Origin: CAZSBB01 sp964605235
GTDB taxonomy: Bacteria; Planctomycetota; Phycisphaerae; Phycisphaerales; Phycisphaeraceae
Length of the DNA stretch: 64,000 nt
Assembly (NCBI GenBank): GCA_964605235.1
Contig: CAZSBB010000013.1
Coordinates: forward strand, 62,001-126,000
Direction of reading: 5' to 3'
A program made the translations under genes and the position numbers. Each line of letters begins with the position of its first letter. Position 1 is the stretch's first letter. Positions 1 to 7,780 of this stretch are shown here, piece after piece. The notes under the pieces were generated by a model, which searched no databases, was not told the origin of the DNA, and was given only the letters and a program-made list of their open reading frames with translations.

Positions 1-679
1 TGATCGAATCCTTCAGTTCATCCAGCGGCCCACGGTGCATCAACCGCCCGTCGCGCAGGATCGCCACTGAATCCGCCACGCGTTCCACGTCGCTGGTGAT
101 GTGTGTGGAGAACAGCACCGTGCGCGTGCCCAAGCCGGCGATTTCCACAAGCTGCGCCAGAAACTCCCGTCGGCCGGCGGGGTCCAGACTCGCCACCGGC
201 TCATCGAGTATTAGCAGCTCCGGCTCATGCCCCAGCGCCAGCAGGATCGACAACCGCTGCTGCTGGCCCACGGACAACGTGCCCGCACGCGATTTCTCCG
301 GCAGTTCCCAGCGCTGCCGCAACCGCTCCACCAGTTCGTAGTTCCAGTTGGGATAGAACGCCCCGACATACGCCAGCAGGTGACGCACCCGCATCCACGG
401 ATGCAGCACCGGCGTCTGGGGGACGTAACCCAGCCGCTCCTTGGCGGCGGCGGTGAGATCCCAGGCGTTTTCGCCCAGCACTGTCGCGCTGCCCGCGGTG
501 GGCCGCAGCAGGCCGACCAGGCATTTGAGCAGCGTGGTTTTGCCCGCACCGTTCTTGCCCAGCAGCCCCAGCACCTGCCCGCGCGGAATGTTCAGGTTCA
601 CCTGCGCCAGCGCGGCGGCGCCCCCTTTGTAGGTCTTGCTCAAGTCGCGGATTGCAATGACGGGGTCCAACTCACTCAC
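1..679 (-). CDS. ABC transporter ATP-binding protein (partial, C-terminus outside window)
   Basis: This is the ATPase subunit of an ABC transporter, which hydrolyses ATP at the inner face of the membrane to drive a permease. My translation from the GTG at 679 starts MSELDPVIAIRDLSKTY. It has a Walker A motif (GKNGAGKTT, about residues 41-49), an ABC signature in variant form (LSVGQQQR), Walker B (LLILDEP) and the H-loop (FSTHI). The frame is open to base 1, so the C-terminus is missing. The GTG overlaps the stop of the upstream GntR gene by 8 bases, so the two are translationally coupled. A GntR/YtrA-type regulator followed by an ATPase is a familiar arrangement for exporters induced by cell-envelope stress. 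The permease would lie to the left of the window. The substrate is unknown. Confidence 0.9.
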   Translation of the reverse strand, partial: MSELDPVIAIRDLSKTYKGGAAALAQVNLNIPRGQVLGLLGKNGAGKTTLLKCLVGLLRPTAGSATVLGENAWDLTAAAKERLGYVPQTPVLHPWMRVRHLLAYVGAFYPNWNYELVERLRQRWELPEKSRAGTLSVGQQQRLSILLALGHEPELLILDEPVASLDPAGRREFLAQLVEIAGLGTRTVLFSTHITSDVERVADSVAILRDGRLMHRGPLDELKDSI

Positions 680-1067
680 GGCTGTTCTCCTCCAGCAGGG
701 GTTCAAGCAACTCCAACACTTGCCGGGGCGTCAAAGCCAATTGGTAAGCGGCCGCGGCGACCTGTTCGAGCAGCGGCTTCAGCGCCGCCCGGCGATCGCG
801 CAGGTAACCGGCCGGGGGTGGTGCTTTGAGCCGCATGCCCTGGCCGCGCACGTTTTCCAGCACGCCTTCCTGTTCCAGCAGGGAGTACGCCTTGGAGACG
901 GTCATGGGATTGATCTGCAGTTCCTGGGCGACCTGCCGCACGGACGGGAGGAATTCCCCCTCGGTCAGCCGTCCGCAGGCCGCCAGCCGGCGCACCTGAT
1001 CCACCAGTTGCCGGTAGATCGGCACCCCGGAAGCCGGATGAACCTGAAACAGCAGGTGGGGAGGCAT
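672..1067 (-). CDS. GntR family (YtrA-like) transcriptional regulator
   Basis: This 131-residue DNA-binding regulator begins MPPHLLFQVHPASGVPIYRQ. It has an N-terminal winged helix-turn-helix of the GntR type (LPSVRQVAQELQINPMTVSK, about residues 37-56), then a short helical tail (TPRQVLELLEPLLEE) instead of a large effector domain, which is typical of the YtrA subfamily. Its stop overlaps the GTG of the ABC ATPase gene. A perfect inverted repeat directly abuts the start codon (1068-1089), so autoregulation of the operon is likely. The start at 1067 was chosen because the frame upstream of it would be translated from the operator itself. Confidence 0.88.
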   Translation of the reverse strand: MPPHLLFQVHPASGVPIYRQLVDQVRRLAACGRLTEGEFLPSVRQVAQELQINPMTVSKAYSLLEQEGVLENVRGQGMRLKAPPPAGYLRDRRAALKPLLEQVAAAAYQLALTPRQVLELLEPLLEENSRE

Positions 1068-1089
1068 GTGTATTATTGTAGTAATACAC
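1068..1089. promoter_or_regulatory. Perfect inverted repeat, putative GntR operator
   Basis: The arms GTGTATTA (1068-1075) and TAATACAC (1082-1089) are perfect reverse complements with a 6-bp spacer, immediately upstream of the GntR start codon on the minus strand. YtrA-type regulators bind such AT-rich palindromes in their own promoters, so this is the likely autoregulatory operator. Binding itself is an inference. Confidence 0.7.
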
Positions 1090-1143
1090 CAGTGCGCTGC
1101 AAGGGTTATTTGGCCAAGCAGGGATCGACGCACTCGGCTCCGC

Positions 1144-1179
1144 AAAAAAACAGCCGCGCCGGTGGGTCCGGCGCGGCTG
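1144..1179 (-). terminator. Rho-independent terminator of the phytanoyl-CoA dioxygenase-like gene
   Basis: Read on the minus strand there is a strong GC-rich hairpin (arms CAGCCGCGCCGG and CCGGCGCGGCTG with a 5-nt loop, 1151-1179) followed by seven T residues (1150-1144). It lies 59 bases past the stop of the dioxygenase gene at 1238 and insulates it from the GntR operon. Confidence 0.85.
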
Positions 1180-1237
1180 AGTGAAAACACGATTGACGAG
1201 ACGCCGGGTTATTTCCGGAGGCCAACTCCGGGGTACG

Positions 1238-2152
1238 TCAGATGCCCCACTGGCTGCGGGCGGCTTCCATGGACACCGCTTTTTCCTTGTCGTACCAGCC
1301 GGAGTGAGCGGCGGGCTTCTTGCCCACCCAGCGATCATCGACCGGGTCCGCCATCGGCTGATAGCGCACGTCGGCGCTGATGCGGTAGCGCGGGGTGGTG
1401 TTGCACAGCGCGCCGTGCATGGTGTGCATGGTGAAAATCAGCACATCGCCCGCCTGGTAGTCGCTGGTCGCCCACTGGCCGCCGAAGCGATTGGTGACTT
1501 CGCTGGGGTCGTTGGTGAAGGAGCCCTGCACGTGGTCGCGGTCGACATCCATCTTGCCATAGGTGTCGCGCACCTTGGCGAAGCCGTCGAGATTGTGCGA
1601 GCCTAAACACAGCGCCAGCGGGGCGCGTTCAGGTTCGATATCGCACAACGGCGTCCAGCAGGTCAGCAGCCGGCCCGAGCCCCGGCCCATGTAGACGAAG
1701 TCATAGTGCGCGCCCATGGGGTTGCCCTGCGGCTGAGCGCGCAGCCACTTGTAATCAAACGTCCGCGCCGGCTCACCGAAGAAATGATTGAAGAAGCGGA
1801 AATACGCTTCGCTCTCGAGCAGGCGCAGCACATCGGGATGCCAGCCGACTTCCGGGCACAGGTTGGTGCCGAAGAAGCCGCCGCCGGTGGTGAGTTTGTC
1901 GGGATGGATCAGCAGGTCCGCCGGGTCGCTGCCGGGGACGAGGTGCCCGCGCTTTTCCAATTCCTGCGCCAGCACCAGCCCGGCCGCGAGAGTGACCGCA
2001 CGGTCGTTGAGCTGACGAACGTACAGGTAGCCGTCCTCCGCCAGCCGGCGCTGGAGCGCCTCGGCATCGTGCAGCAGGTCATTGCAGTCGCGCAACTGAC
2101 CAAGCTGGGTGGAGGGATAGTCGTACTCGCGGATGCCGATCTTGAGCTTCAT
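1238..2152 (-). CDS. Phytanoyl-CoA dioxygenase (PhyH) family protein
   Basis: This is a 304-residue Fe(II)/2-oxoglutarate-dependent oxygenase of the PhyH family. The likely iron ligands are the His and Asp of GAHYDFVYMGRG (middle of the protein) and the His in FTMHTMHGAL. The Arg in RYRISADVRYQP would bind 2-oxoglutarate. The start at 2152 is supported by a GGAGG about 9 bases upstream. The ORF could extend to 2296, but that stretch overlaps the divergent regulator. The gene is divergent from an AraC regulator, which fits inducible use of a specific organic substrate. The substrate cannot be read from the sequence. A terminator follows at 1144-1179. Confidence 0.85.
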   Translation of the reverse strand: MKLKIGIREYDYPSTQLGQLRDCNDLLHDAEALQRRLAEDGYLYVRQLNDRAVTLAAGLVLAQELEKRGHLVPGSDPADLLIHPDKLTTGGGFFGTNLCPEVGWHPDVLRLLESEAYFRFFNHFFGEPARTFDYKWLRAQPQGNPMGAHYDFVYMGRGSGRLLTCWTPLCDIEPERAPLALCLGSHNLDGFAKVRDTYGKMDVDRDHVQGSFTNDPSEVTNRFGGQWATSDYQAGDVLIFTMHTMHGALCNTTPRYRISADVRYQPMADPVDDRWVGKKPAAHSGWYDKEKAVSMEAARSQWGI

Positions 2153-2295
2153 GGCGGGAAGCCTCCGAAGGTGAGAAGAAGCGGATTCAATACTTGCACG
2201 TTCAGGCCCAGACGTCCCGGGCAGATTGGGGATTATCTGCTGGATTATTCCCGAAACCATGGGCGAGGCGGACAAAAACATGTACCATTTGGACA

Positions 2296-3144
2296 ATGGC
2301 GTCCATCACCCGCCGCGATCACATGCAGGTCCGGCCGGCCCCCACCACCGGGCTGGGCGCGATCACCATGTGCGGGTTCCAGAGTTCCAGCCGGGGGTTG
2401 ATGAGCCGACCGCTGCGGGTGTTCGGGCGCTACGCGGTGGTGTATCTCGTGAGCGGTTCAGGGGTGTATGAAGACGAACGCGGGTGCAACCAGTCCATCC
2501 GGCCGGGCGATTTGATCTTCGTCTTTCCCGAACTGGGCCACCGCTACGGCCCCGGCCCCAGCGAATCGTGGAGCGAATTCTACCTCGTGTTTGAAGGTCC
2601 GGTCTTCGACCTCTGGCGACAGCAGGGCTTGCTCGATCCAGCGCGTCCGGTGCTGCACGCCGAGCCGGTGGATCATTGGCTGCGTGCGTTGGAAAACGTG
2701 GTGGGCGGCACGCGCCTGCTCGAAGCCGCCCCGCCGTTGCTGGAGGTGTGTCGTTTGCAACAGGTGTTGGCGGAACTGCACAGCGGCGCGACGCAGCCGA
2801 TGACCGACCCGGCCGAGCAACGCTGGGCGGCGCGGGCGTGCGCTTTGCTCGAAGCGGAACTGTCCAAACCGCTGGTACTGGAGCAGGTGGCCGGGCAACT
2901 GGGGCTGCCCGCCGACAGCTTCCGCAAACGCTTCACCCGCCGGCTGGGCGTCACACCGGGACGGTATCGCGCCCAGCGCGTGATGGAGCGCGCCTGTCTG
3001 CTCATGCAGCAGGGGCGGCTGACCGACAAGCAGATCGCCCGCGAACTGGGCTTCTGCGACGAGTTCCATTTCTCCCGTCGATTCAAGCAACTGATGGGCG
3101 CCAGCCCGCGCGTGTTCCGCCGGCAGCTTCCGGTGGTCGGGTGA
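2296..3144 (+). CDS. AraC family transcriptional regulator
   Basis: This regulator is about 282 residues long. Its N-terminal half resembles a cupin-type AraC ligand-binding domain (YLVSGSGVYEDE, then IRPGDLIFVFPELGHRYGPG). The C-terminal 100 residues form the two-HTH AraC DNA-binding domain (LVLEQVAGQLGLPADSFRKR and DKQIARELGFCDEFHFSRRF). It is divergently transcribed from the PhyH-family oxygenase, which it probably controls. A small palindrome (CCATT-5nt-AATGG, 2286-2300) overlaps the chosen ATG. The ATG at 2323 (MQVRPAP) is an equally reasonable start, because neither has a strong ribosome binding site. Confidence 0.85.
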   Translation: MASITRRDHMQVRPAPTTGLGAITMCGFQSSSRGLMSRPLRVFGRYAVVYLVSGSGVYEDERGCNQSIRPGDLIFVFPELGHRYGPGPSESWSEFYLVFEGPVFDLWRQQGLLDPARPVLHAEPVDHWLRALENVVGGTRLLEAAPPLLEVCRLQQVLAELHSGATQPMTDPAEQRWAARACALLEAELSKPLVLEQVAGQLGLPADSFRKRFTRRLGVTPGRYRAQRVMERACLLMQQGRLTDKQIARELGFCDEFHFSRRFKQLMGASPRVFRRQLPVVG

Positions 3145-3151
3145 GTTTCAC

Positions 3152-3180
3152 TTAGCCCCCGGCGACTCGCCGGGGGCTAA
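3152..3180. repeat. Perfect 13-bp-arm hairpin repeat
   Basis: The arms TTAGCCCCCGGCG (3152-3164) and CGCCGGGGGCTAA (3168-3180) are perfect complements with a 3-nt loop, just after the AraC stop. There is no T tract. A degraded relative of the arm (AGCCCCCGGCGAATCGG) is visible near 35723. I read it as a dispersed hairpin repeat that may act as a factor-independent transcription barrier. Confidence 0.6.
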
Positions 3181-3280
3181 ATGGGTGCGCCGCGCGCGGC
3201 AAATGTCAGAGCGTTTACAATGAGCCGCTGATTCCCGGCCGACGCACGTTCGGCCTTGCCTGCTTTGAGGATTCCCGCCC

Positions 3281-4201
3281 ATGCATATTCAGGACATTCT
3301 GGCGCAGCACCGCACCACGCTGTCGTTCGAGTTTTTCCCACCCAAAACCGCGGAAACCGCCGAGTCGCTGTATCAGACCATCGCTCACCTGGAGAGTCTT
3401 AAGCCGTCGTTCGTCTCCGTCACCTACGGGGCCGGCGGGTCGACGCGCGAGCTGACCCACGACCTGGTGGTGCGGATTCGTCAGCAGACCACGCTGGACC
3501 CGATCCCGCATCTGACCTGCGTGTGCCACCAGGAGGATGAGATTCGGCAGATTCTGGAACGCTATGCCGCGGCCGGGGTGAGCAATATCCTCGCGCTGGC
3601 TGGCGACCTCCCGCGCGACCGGGCGGATTACGACCGCGCCCAGGACTCCTTCCGCCACGCGGCAGACCTGGTGGCGTTCATCAAGCGCTTCTCCGCGTCC
3701 GGCGCTCATCCGGACAAACGCGGCTTCGGCATCGGTGTCGCCGGCTTCCCCGAAGGTCATCCCGACACGCCCAATCGCCTGCTGGAGATGGACTATCTCA
3801 AGGCCAAGGTGGACAACGGGGCCGACTACATTTGCACGCAGCTCTTTTTCGACAACCGCGACCTGTACGACTTCCGCGACCGCTGCGACCTGGCGGGCAT
3901 CCGCGTGCCGATCATCGCCGGGGTGATGCCGGTGACTTCAATGCCCGGCATGAAACGCATGGCCGAGTTCGCCGCCGGCGCCCGCTTCCCCGCCCGGCTG
4001 ATCAAAGCCCTCCAGCGCGTGCAGGACGACCCGGACGGCGTGCGCTCCGTTGGCATCCACTGGGCGACCGAGCAATGCCTCGACCTGCTCAACCACGACG
4101 TGCGCGGCATCCACTTCTACACCCTCAACCGCTCGGATGCGACGAAGCAGATTTATCTGAACCTGGGCCTGCGCGACAGCACGAAGGTGCAGGGGAAGTA
4201 A
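3281..4201 (+). CDS. metF: Methylenetetrahydrofolate reductase
   Basis: MetF reduces 5,10-methylenetetrahydrofolate to 5-methyltetrahydrofolate with a flavin cofactor, feeding methyl groups to methionine synthesis. The 306-residue protein has the usual bacterial length and the family blocks: SFEFFPPKT near the N-terminus, VSVTYGAGGSTRE, HLTCVCHQ, ILALAGD, GVAGFPEGHP and DYICTQLFFDN. A GAGGA about 10 bases before the ATG serves as ribosome binding site. A TACAAT box at 3216-3221 lies about 60 bases upstream and may be the -10 element. It is a single-gene unit between the hairpin repeat at 3152 and an inverted repeat at 4318. Confidence 0.95.
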   Translation: MHIQDILAQHRTTLSFEFFPPKTAETAESLYQTIAHLESLKPSFVSVTYGAGGSTRELTHDLVVRIRQQTTLDPIPHLTCVCHQEDEIRQILERYAAAGVSNILALAGDLPRDRADYDRAQDSFRHAADLVAFIKRFSASGAHPDKRGFGIGVAGFPEGHPDTPNRLLEMDYLKAKVDNGADYICTQLFFDNRDLYDFRDRCDLAGIRVPIIAGVMPVTSMPGMKRMAEFAAGARFPARLIKALQRVQDDPDGVRSVGIHWATEQCLDLLNHDVRGIHFYTLNRSDATKQIYLNLGLRDSTKVQGK

Positions 4202-4317
4202 CCCATTGGCCTCTCCGAGCCCCGCCCGCAAGGGTGGGGGTGCTTCTCGACGCCACGCCACAATGCTGTTCGCTCACCAAGCCAGTGCAGGCTCCCAAGC
4301 TATCAATTGGCTGAGGC

Positions 4318-4410
4318 TCTCCGTGACTCCGTGACTCCGTGAGAGACTCTTGCATTGCTGCGGATGAAGATGAAGTCAGAGTCTCTCACAGAGACACAGA
4401 GCCACAGAGA
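4318..4410. repeat. Imperfect inverted repeat of CTCTGTG/CTCCGTG type
   Basis: The left arm (about 4318-4350, three CTCCGTGA-like steps ending GTGAGAGACTC) is complementary to the right arm (4379-4410, GAGTCTCTCACAGAGACACAG onward) with some mismatches. The right-arm sequence recurs in similar form at 36355-36381, so it belongs to a dispersed family. The rest of 4202-4445 holds no gene that I can support. Confidence 0.55.
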
Positions 4411-4445
4411 AATGCTTTGGGAGAGCTGCGTCGTGTGGCTGGATT

Positions 4446-5927
4446 TCAGCTCTGGCCCAATCCCGCCAGATATCCGCGCCACGCATTGCCGATCTCCCGC
4501 AAATCCGCTTCCGGGATCGGCCGGGTCAGCGGTTCCTGTTGCCACTGCTGGATGAAGTGTTCCGCATAGAACGTGCAGGGAACGCCCAGCTTGCCGCTGC
4601 CGGCGGTGTAGCGGCGCCACAGGTCGTAGTCCGTGTGCACCCAGTCGTCGGCATCGATCGGAAGCTGCGGCAAGGCTGCCCGGGCGAGGTCGGCGCGGAT
4701 CTGCATGGCGGCGAAAATGTCCGGGGCGACCAGGCCCATGTCGTGCAGGCGCACCATGTCGAACGTGCCGGCAAAGTAGGGATGCACCGTGCTGCTGGTG
4801 ATCAGGGCGTCGGGCTTGACGGCTTTGCCGGCTGCGTAGATGTCGTGCTGCAGTTGATGCAAGAGTTCACAGCCCCAGAGGTCGCCCTGGGCGAGCTGGA
4901 TGCGCTCCGGCGCGGGCGGGTAGGTGTCGCACCAGCCGAAGCGGGAGCCGCCGGTGGGTTGGCGACGGTCGGGGCAGAAGGAGAGCTGGTCAATCTTGAA
5001 GCCGTCGGCGTTGTAGCCGTCGGGCGAGAGCAGTTCCTGGACGCACTGGCGCAGATGCTCGCGGTAGGCAGGATGGGTGGGATCGCTGGTGATGCGGTGG
5101 CCGCCGGCGTGCAGACACCACTGGGCGGGCAAGCCATCCCACAGCCACGTCGCCAGCCAGAGCAGCACCCGCCGGCCCGCCTGATGCTGACGGTCAATGA
5201 AACCCTTCAAATCCGGCCAGCGTTCTTCGTGGGGTTTCCACCAGCCGGCGGGTGACCAGCCGGCGTCGATGATGATGGTGCCCACCGGCACATCCGCCCG
5301 CGCCAGCCGCCGGGTCCAGCGTTCGTACAAACCCTGAATGCAGTACGCCAGCGCCCGGCACTCCGGCCCAGCGCCTTCGAGCAGCATGCAGGTTGCCGCC
5401 TGATCCCCCCAGCCGCAGTGCGTCGGCCGCAGCCACCAGTCGGCGATCTTCGCCGGCACGCTCGCCTGGGGGTACGCCTGCGCCAACCCGCGCGCCAGCA
5501 GGGTGTGACGCGCGGTGCTCAATTCATCAGCTTCGATCAGCACCCGCACATGGGCCGCCGCCTCGCGCGGGCTGGACTGGCCCTGCAGGTCGATCCACAC
5601 GGTCACGCCCTCCGCGCCGACGGCAAACTCCACCTGGTTCCAACGATGCCAGCCGGCGTCGGCGACCACATGCAGCAGCGCCTGAGTCTCCTCCCCCAGC
5701 AACACGATGGCAAACGGCGGCGGCGAGTAGCGGGCGGCGGTGTGTTCGCTGTCGCGCACGCCAATGGTCAGCGTGATCGGCGCGGCATGCGGCGTACTGC
5801 GATGATCCATCGTCGGACTGGGATTCCACACCGACTTGACGGCAAATCCCAACTCACGGGCGGTCAGCTGCAGACGTAAACCTTCCTCATGAACTTCCAG
5901 CGGACAAGTGCGAACAGCAGTGCTCAT
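4446..5927 (-). CDS. Glycoside hydrolase, alpha-galactosidase-like TIM barrel (clan GH-D/GH36-like)
   Basis: This is a 493-residue cytoplasmic glycosidase; no signal peptide is seen. The N-terminal 160 residues look like a beta-sandwich. A TIM barrel follows, starting around WWLRPTHCGWGDQ (about 164). Diagnostic blocks are VGTIIIDAGW (about 215-224), RRVLLWLATWLW and DGFKIDQL (about 308-315), whose Asp sits where the GH-D/GH31 nucleophile lies. A downstream acidic block (PIDADDWVHTDYD) may supply the acid/base. The likely role is release of alpha-linked galactose or a related sugar from oligosaccharides. The exact GH family is uncertain. It is transcribed alone. Confidence 0.72.
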   Translation of the reverse strand: MSTAVRTCPLEVHEEGLRLQLTARELGFAVKSVWNPSPTMDHRSTPHAAPITLTIGVRDSEHTAARYSPPPFAIVLLGEETQALLHVVADAGWHRWNQVEFAVGAEGVTVWIDLQGQSSPREAAAHVRVLIEADELSTARHTLLARGLAQAYPQASVPAKIADWWLRPTHCGWGDQAATCMLLEGAGPECRALAYCIQGLYERWTRRLARADVPVGTIIIDAGWSPAGWWKPHEERWPDLKGFIDRQHQAGRRVLLWLATWLWDGLPAQWCLHAGGHRITSDPTHPAYREHLRQCVQELLSPDGYNADGFKIDQLSFCPDRRQPTGGSRFGWCDTYPPAPERIQLAQGDLWGCELLHQLQHDIYAAGKAVKPDALITSSTVHPYFAGTFDMVRLHDMGLVAPDIFAAMQIRADLARAALPQLPIDADDWVHTDYDLWRRYTAGSGKLGVPCTFYAEHFIQQWQQEPLTRPIPEADLREIGNAWRGYLAGLGQS

Positions 5928-6295
5928 GGGGTGTTTCCAAAGATGTTTGAATCACAATGGCTACGTGCGAGCAGTTGGCGGGGCGAATGGTAATCCGGAA
6001 TATATCCCGATGCTAATACGATTTAGCGTACAGCGCGGGCTTTAGCTGTCACCGCTGGACAAACGTGGCGCCCGGGAAGTTGGGCCGCAGCGAGCACCTT
6101 AGCTCCAGGTCGATGGCGGGCAGGCGCATTGTCGCATGAAATGAGGCTGGGCGTCGGCGTGCAGCAGGCGGCACGGAAGCTCGGCGCGAAGCCACACCAC
6201 ACGGCGCGGTGGTGTGGTTGTCCACGGCGGGGGACACGGGTGAAACGAGGTCCTGCAACCCGGCGCGGGGCTGCGATCTGCCGTACAATGTGGAC
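5928..6295. other. Divergent intergenic region between the glycosidase and scpB
   Basis: There is no supported gene in these 368 bases. ORFs on either strand lack coding character. The only clear signal is a -10-like TACAAT at 6284-6289 just before scpB. Confidence 0.5.
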
Positions 6296-6298
6296 ATG
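6284..6298 (+). promoter_or_regulatory. -10-like box directly before the scpB ATG (possible leaderless start)
   Basis: TACAAT (6284-6289) is separated by 6 bases (GTGGAC) from the ATG at 6296. If TACAAT is the -10 hexamer, transcription would begin at or next to the A of the ATG, giving a leaderless mRNA. No convincing -35 is visible. The same geometry occurs at kefB, mlaE and cca in this window. Confidence 0.5.
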
Positions 6299-7249
6299 AG
6301 CAAAGGTAAATCCTCCCGCCGGCCTCGGGGCGCGGCGGCTGATGTAGTTGACCCCCAGGAGCAGGCGGCGCCGGAGCAGACCGACGCGGCGCAGGACGCC
6401 AGCGCGCCGGGGGACGTGGATGCGGGTGGTGCGGAGGCGCAAGCGGATTCGCACGCGGCTGCGGAAGCGGCGGTCCAGGGGCATCCGGAGGCGGAAGTAG
6501 AGGCGTCTGCTGCCCAAGTGGCGGAGCCTGTGGAATCGGTGGACGCCCAGGCGCTGGCGGAGCTCGCCCCGCGGGTGGAGGCCGCCCTGCTGTCGACGGA
6601 TCGCGCGCTGCCCAGCGCCCGGCTGTGCGAGCTGTTCAACAAGCTGACGACCAAGCGGCTGACGCAGGTGATTGACGAGCTTAATCGTCAGTATGCCGCG
6701 ACGGGTCGAAGTTTTCGCATCGAGCAGGTGGCGGGCGGGTGGCAGGTGCTGACGTTGCCGCAGTTCGGCGATGTGCTCAACAACCTGCACCGCAGCCGGG
6801 CGCAGAGCAAGCTCAGCCCCGCCGCGATGGAAACGCTGGCGATCATTGCCTACCGGCAGCCGATCCTCCGCGCGGAGATCGAAGCGGTGCGCGGCGTGGC
6901 GTGCGGCGAGGTGCTGCGCAGCCTGATGGAACGCCGGCTGGTCAAGATCGTTGGACGCAGCGATGAGCTGGGTCGCCCCATGCTCTACGGCACCACCAAC
7001 GGCTTCCTGGAAGTGTTCGGGCTCGCCTCGCTCAAAGACCTGCCCAAGGCGGAAGAACTGCGTCAGCCGGCGCGGAAGCTGCCCAGTGAAGCGGCGAAAG
7101 AAGCGACTGACGCGGAGGGTAAGGCGGATGCGGAGGCGCCAAGCGGGGACGCTGCTGTCGTGGCGTCCGAGGGCGCTGCGGGAGAAGCGGTTGCCGAGGG
7201 TGCTGCGAAGAAGCGTGAAGCCGCGCCGTCAAGGGAGTCGAACGCCTAG
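6296..7249 (+). CDS. scpB: Segregation and condensation protein B
   Basis: ScpB binds the kleisin ScpA and is part of the SMC condensin that organises and segregates the chromosome. The core (about residues 80-255) carries the two winged-helix domains, with the typical blocks VEAALLSTDRALPSARL, KLSPAAMETLAIIAYRQPI, GVACGEVLRSLMERRLV and YGTTNGFLEVFGL. Long low-complexity Ala/Glu/Asp-rich tails flank it on both sides, making the 317-residue protein longer than a minimal ScpB. The start at 6296 fits the nearby -10 box; no Shine-Dalgarno is seen. It is the first gene of a packed eight-gene plus-strand operon. scpA is not adjacent. Confidence 0.93.
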   Translation: MSKGKSSRRPRGAAADVVDPQEQAAPEQTDAAQDASAPGDVDAGGAEAQADSHAAAEAAVQGHPEAEVEASAAQVAEPVESVDAQALAELAPRVEAALLSTDRALPSARLCELFNKLTTKRLTQVIDELNRQYAATGRSFRIEQVAGGWQVLTLPQFGDVLNNLHRSRAQSKLSPAAMETLAIIAYRQPILRAEIEAVRGVACGEVLRSLMERRLVKIVGRSDELGRPMLYGTTNGFLEVFGLASLKDLPKAEELRQPARKLPSEAAKEATDAEGKADAEAPSGDAAVVASEGAAGEAVAEGAAKKREAAPSRESNA

Positions 7250-7250
7250 C

Positions 7251-7757
7251 ATGAGTGGAGTTATCCGCATGATGATGCCGATTCGCTGCGGGGCGCGCCA
7301 GCTGGCGGGCGTGCTGCTGCTGCTGTTGGCGATGGGCGGCGTGGGCTGTGCCCAGCAGCCGTTGCGGGGCGTGGTGATGGCGGGCAATCAGCCGAGCGTG
7401 CAGACGCTGCGCGCCGGCCACGCGCGGCTGGCGGATCCCGGATTGTCAGACGTGCGGGTGGAATTGCTCCTGGACCCATCCTCGCTTTCACCGCGTAAGC
7501 TCGGCGAGCGCATCACCGACGCCAACGGCCGCTTCGAGTTTCCCGTCGATGCCGTGGGCGCGGGTTCGTGGCAGGAGTATGAGCTGGGCGTGCTGGTCAA
7601 GGCGCGCGGCTTCCGGGATGTGTGGCAGACCATGCCCTACCCGGGCCATGGCCAGGAGTTGCTGATCGTGATCGTTCCCGGCTCGGGCGGCGATGCGCCC
7701 CCACGGGACATTCTGCAAGACACGTTGCGGTATCAGGACCAGTTGATGACGCCGTGA
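7251..7757 (+). CDS. Putative lipoprotein with carboxypeptidase-regulatory-like domain
   Basis: This 168-residue protein has a signal peptide (RQLAGVLLLLLAMGGVGC) ending in a lipobox-like GVGC, so it is probably lipid-anchored outside the inner membrane. The mature part contains a transthyretin/carboxypeptidase-regulatory-like beta domain (ITDANGRFEFPV, followed by YELGVLVKARGFRD). It follows scpB by one base and precedes the DUF58 gene by 23 bases. Its function is unknown. Its position next to DUF58 and transglutaminase genes suggests a cell-envelope role. Confidence 0.75.
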   Translation: MSGVIRMMMPIRCGARQLAGVLLLLLAMGGVGCAQQPLRGVVMAGNQPSVQTLRAGHARLADPGLSDVRVELLLDPSSLSPRKLGERITDANGRFEFPVDAVGAGSWQEYELGVLVKARGFRDVWQTMPYPGHGQELLIVIVPGSGGDAPPRDILQDTLRYQDQLMTP

Positions 7758-7780
7758 GGCGCGCCAGGAGGGCAGAGCGG

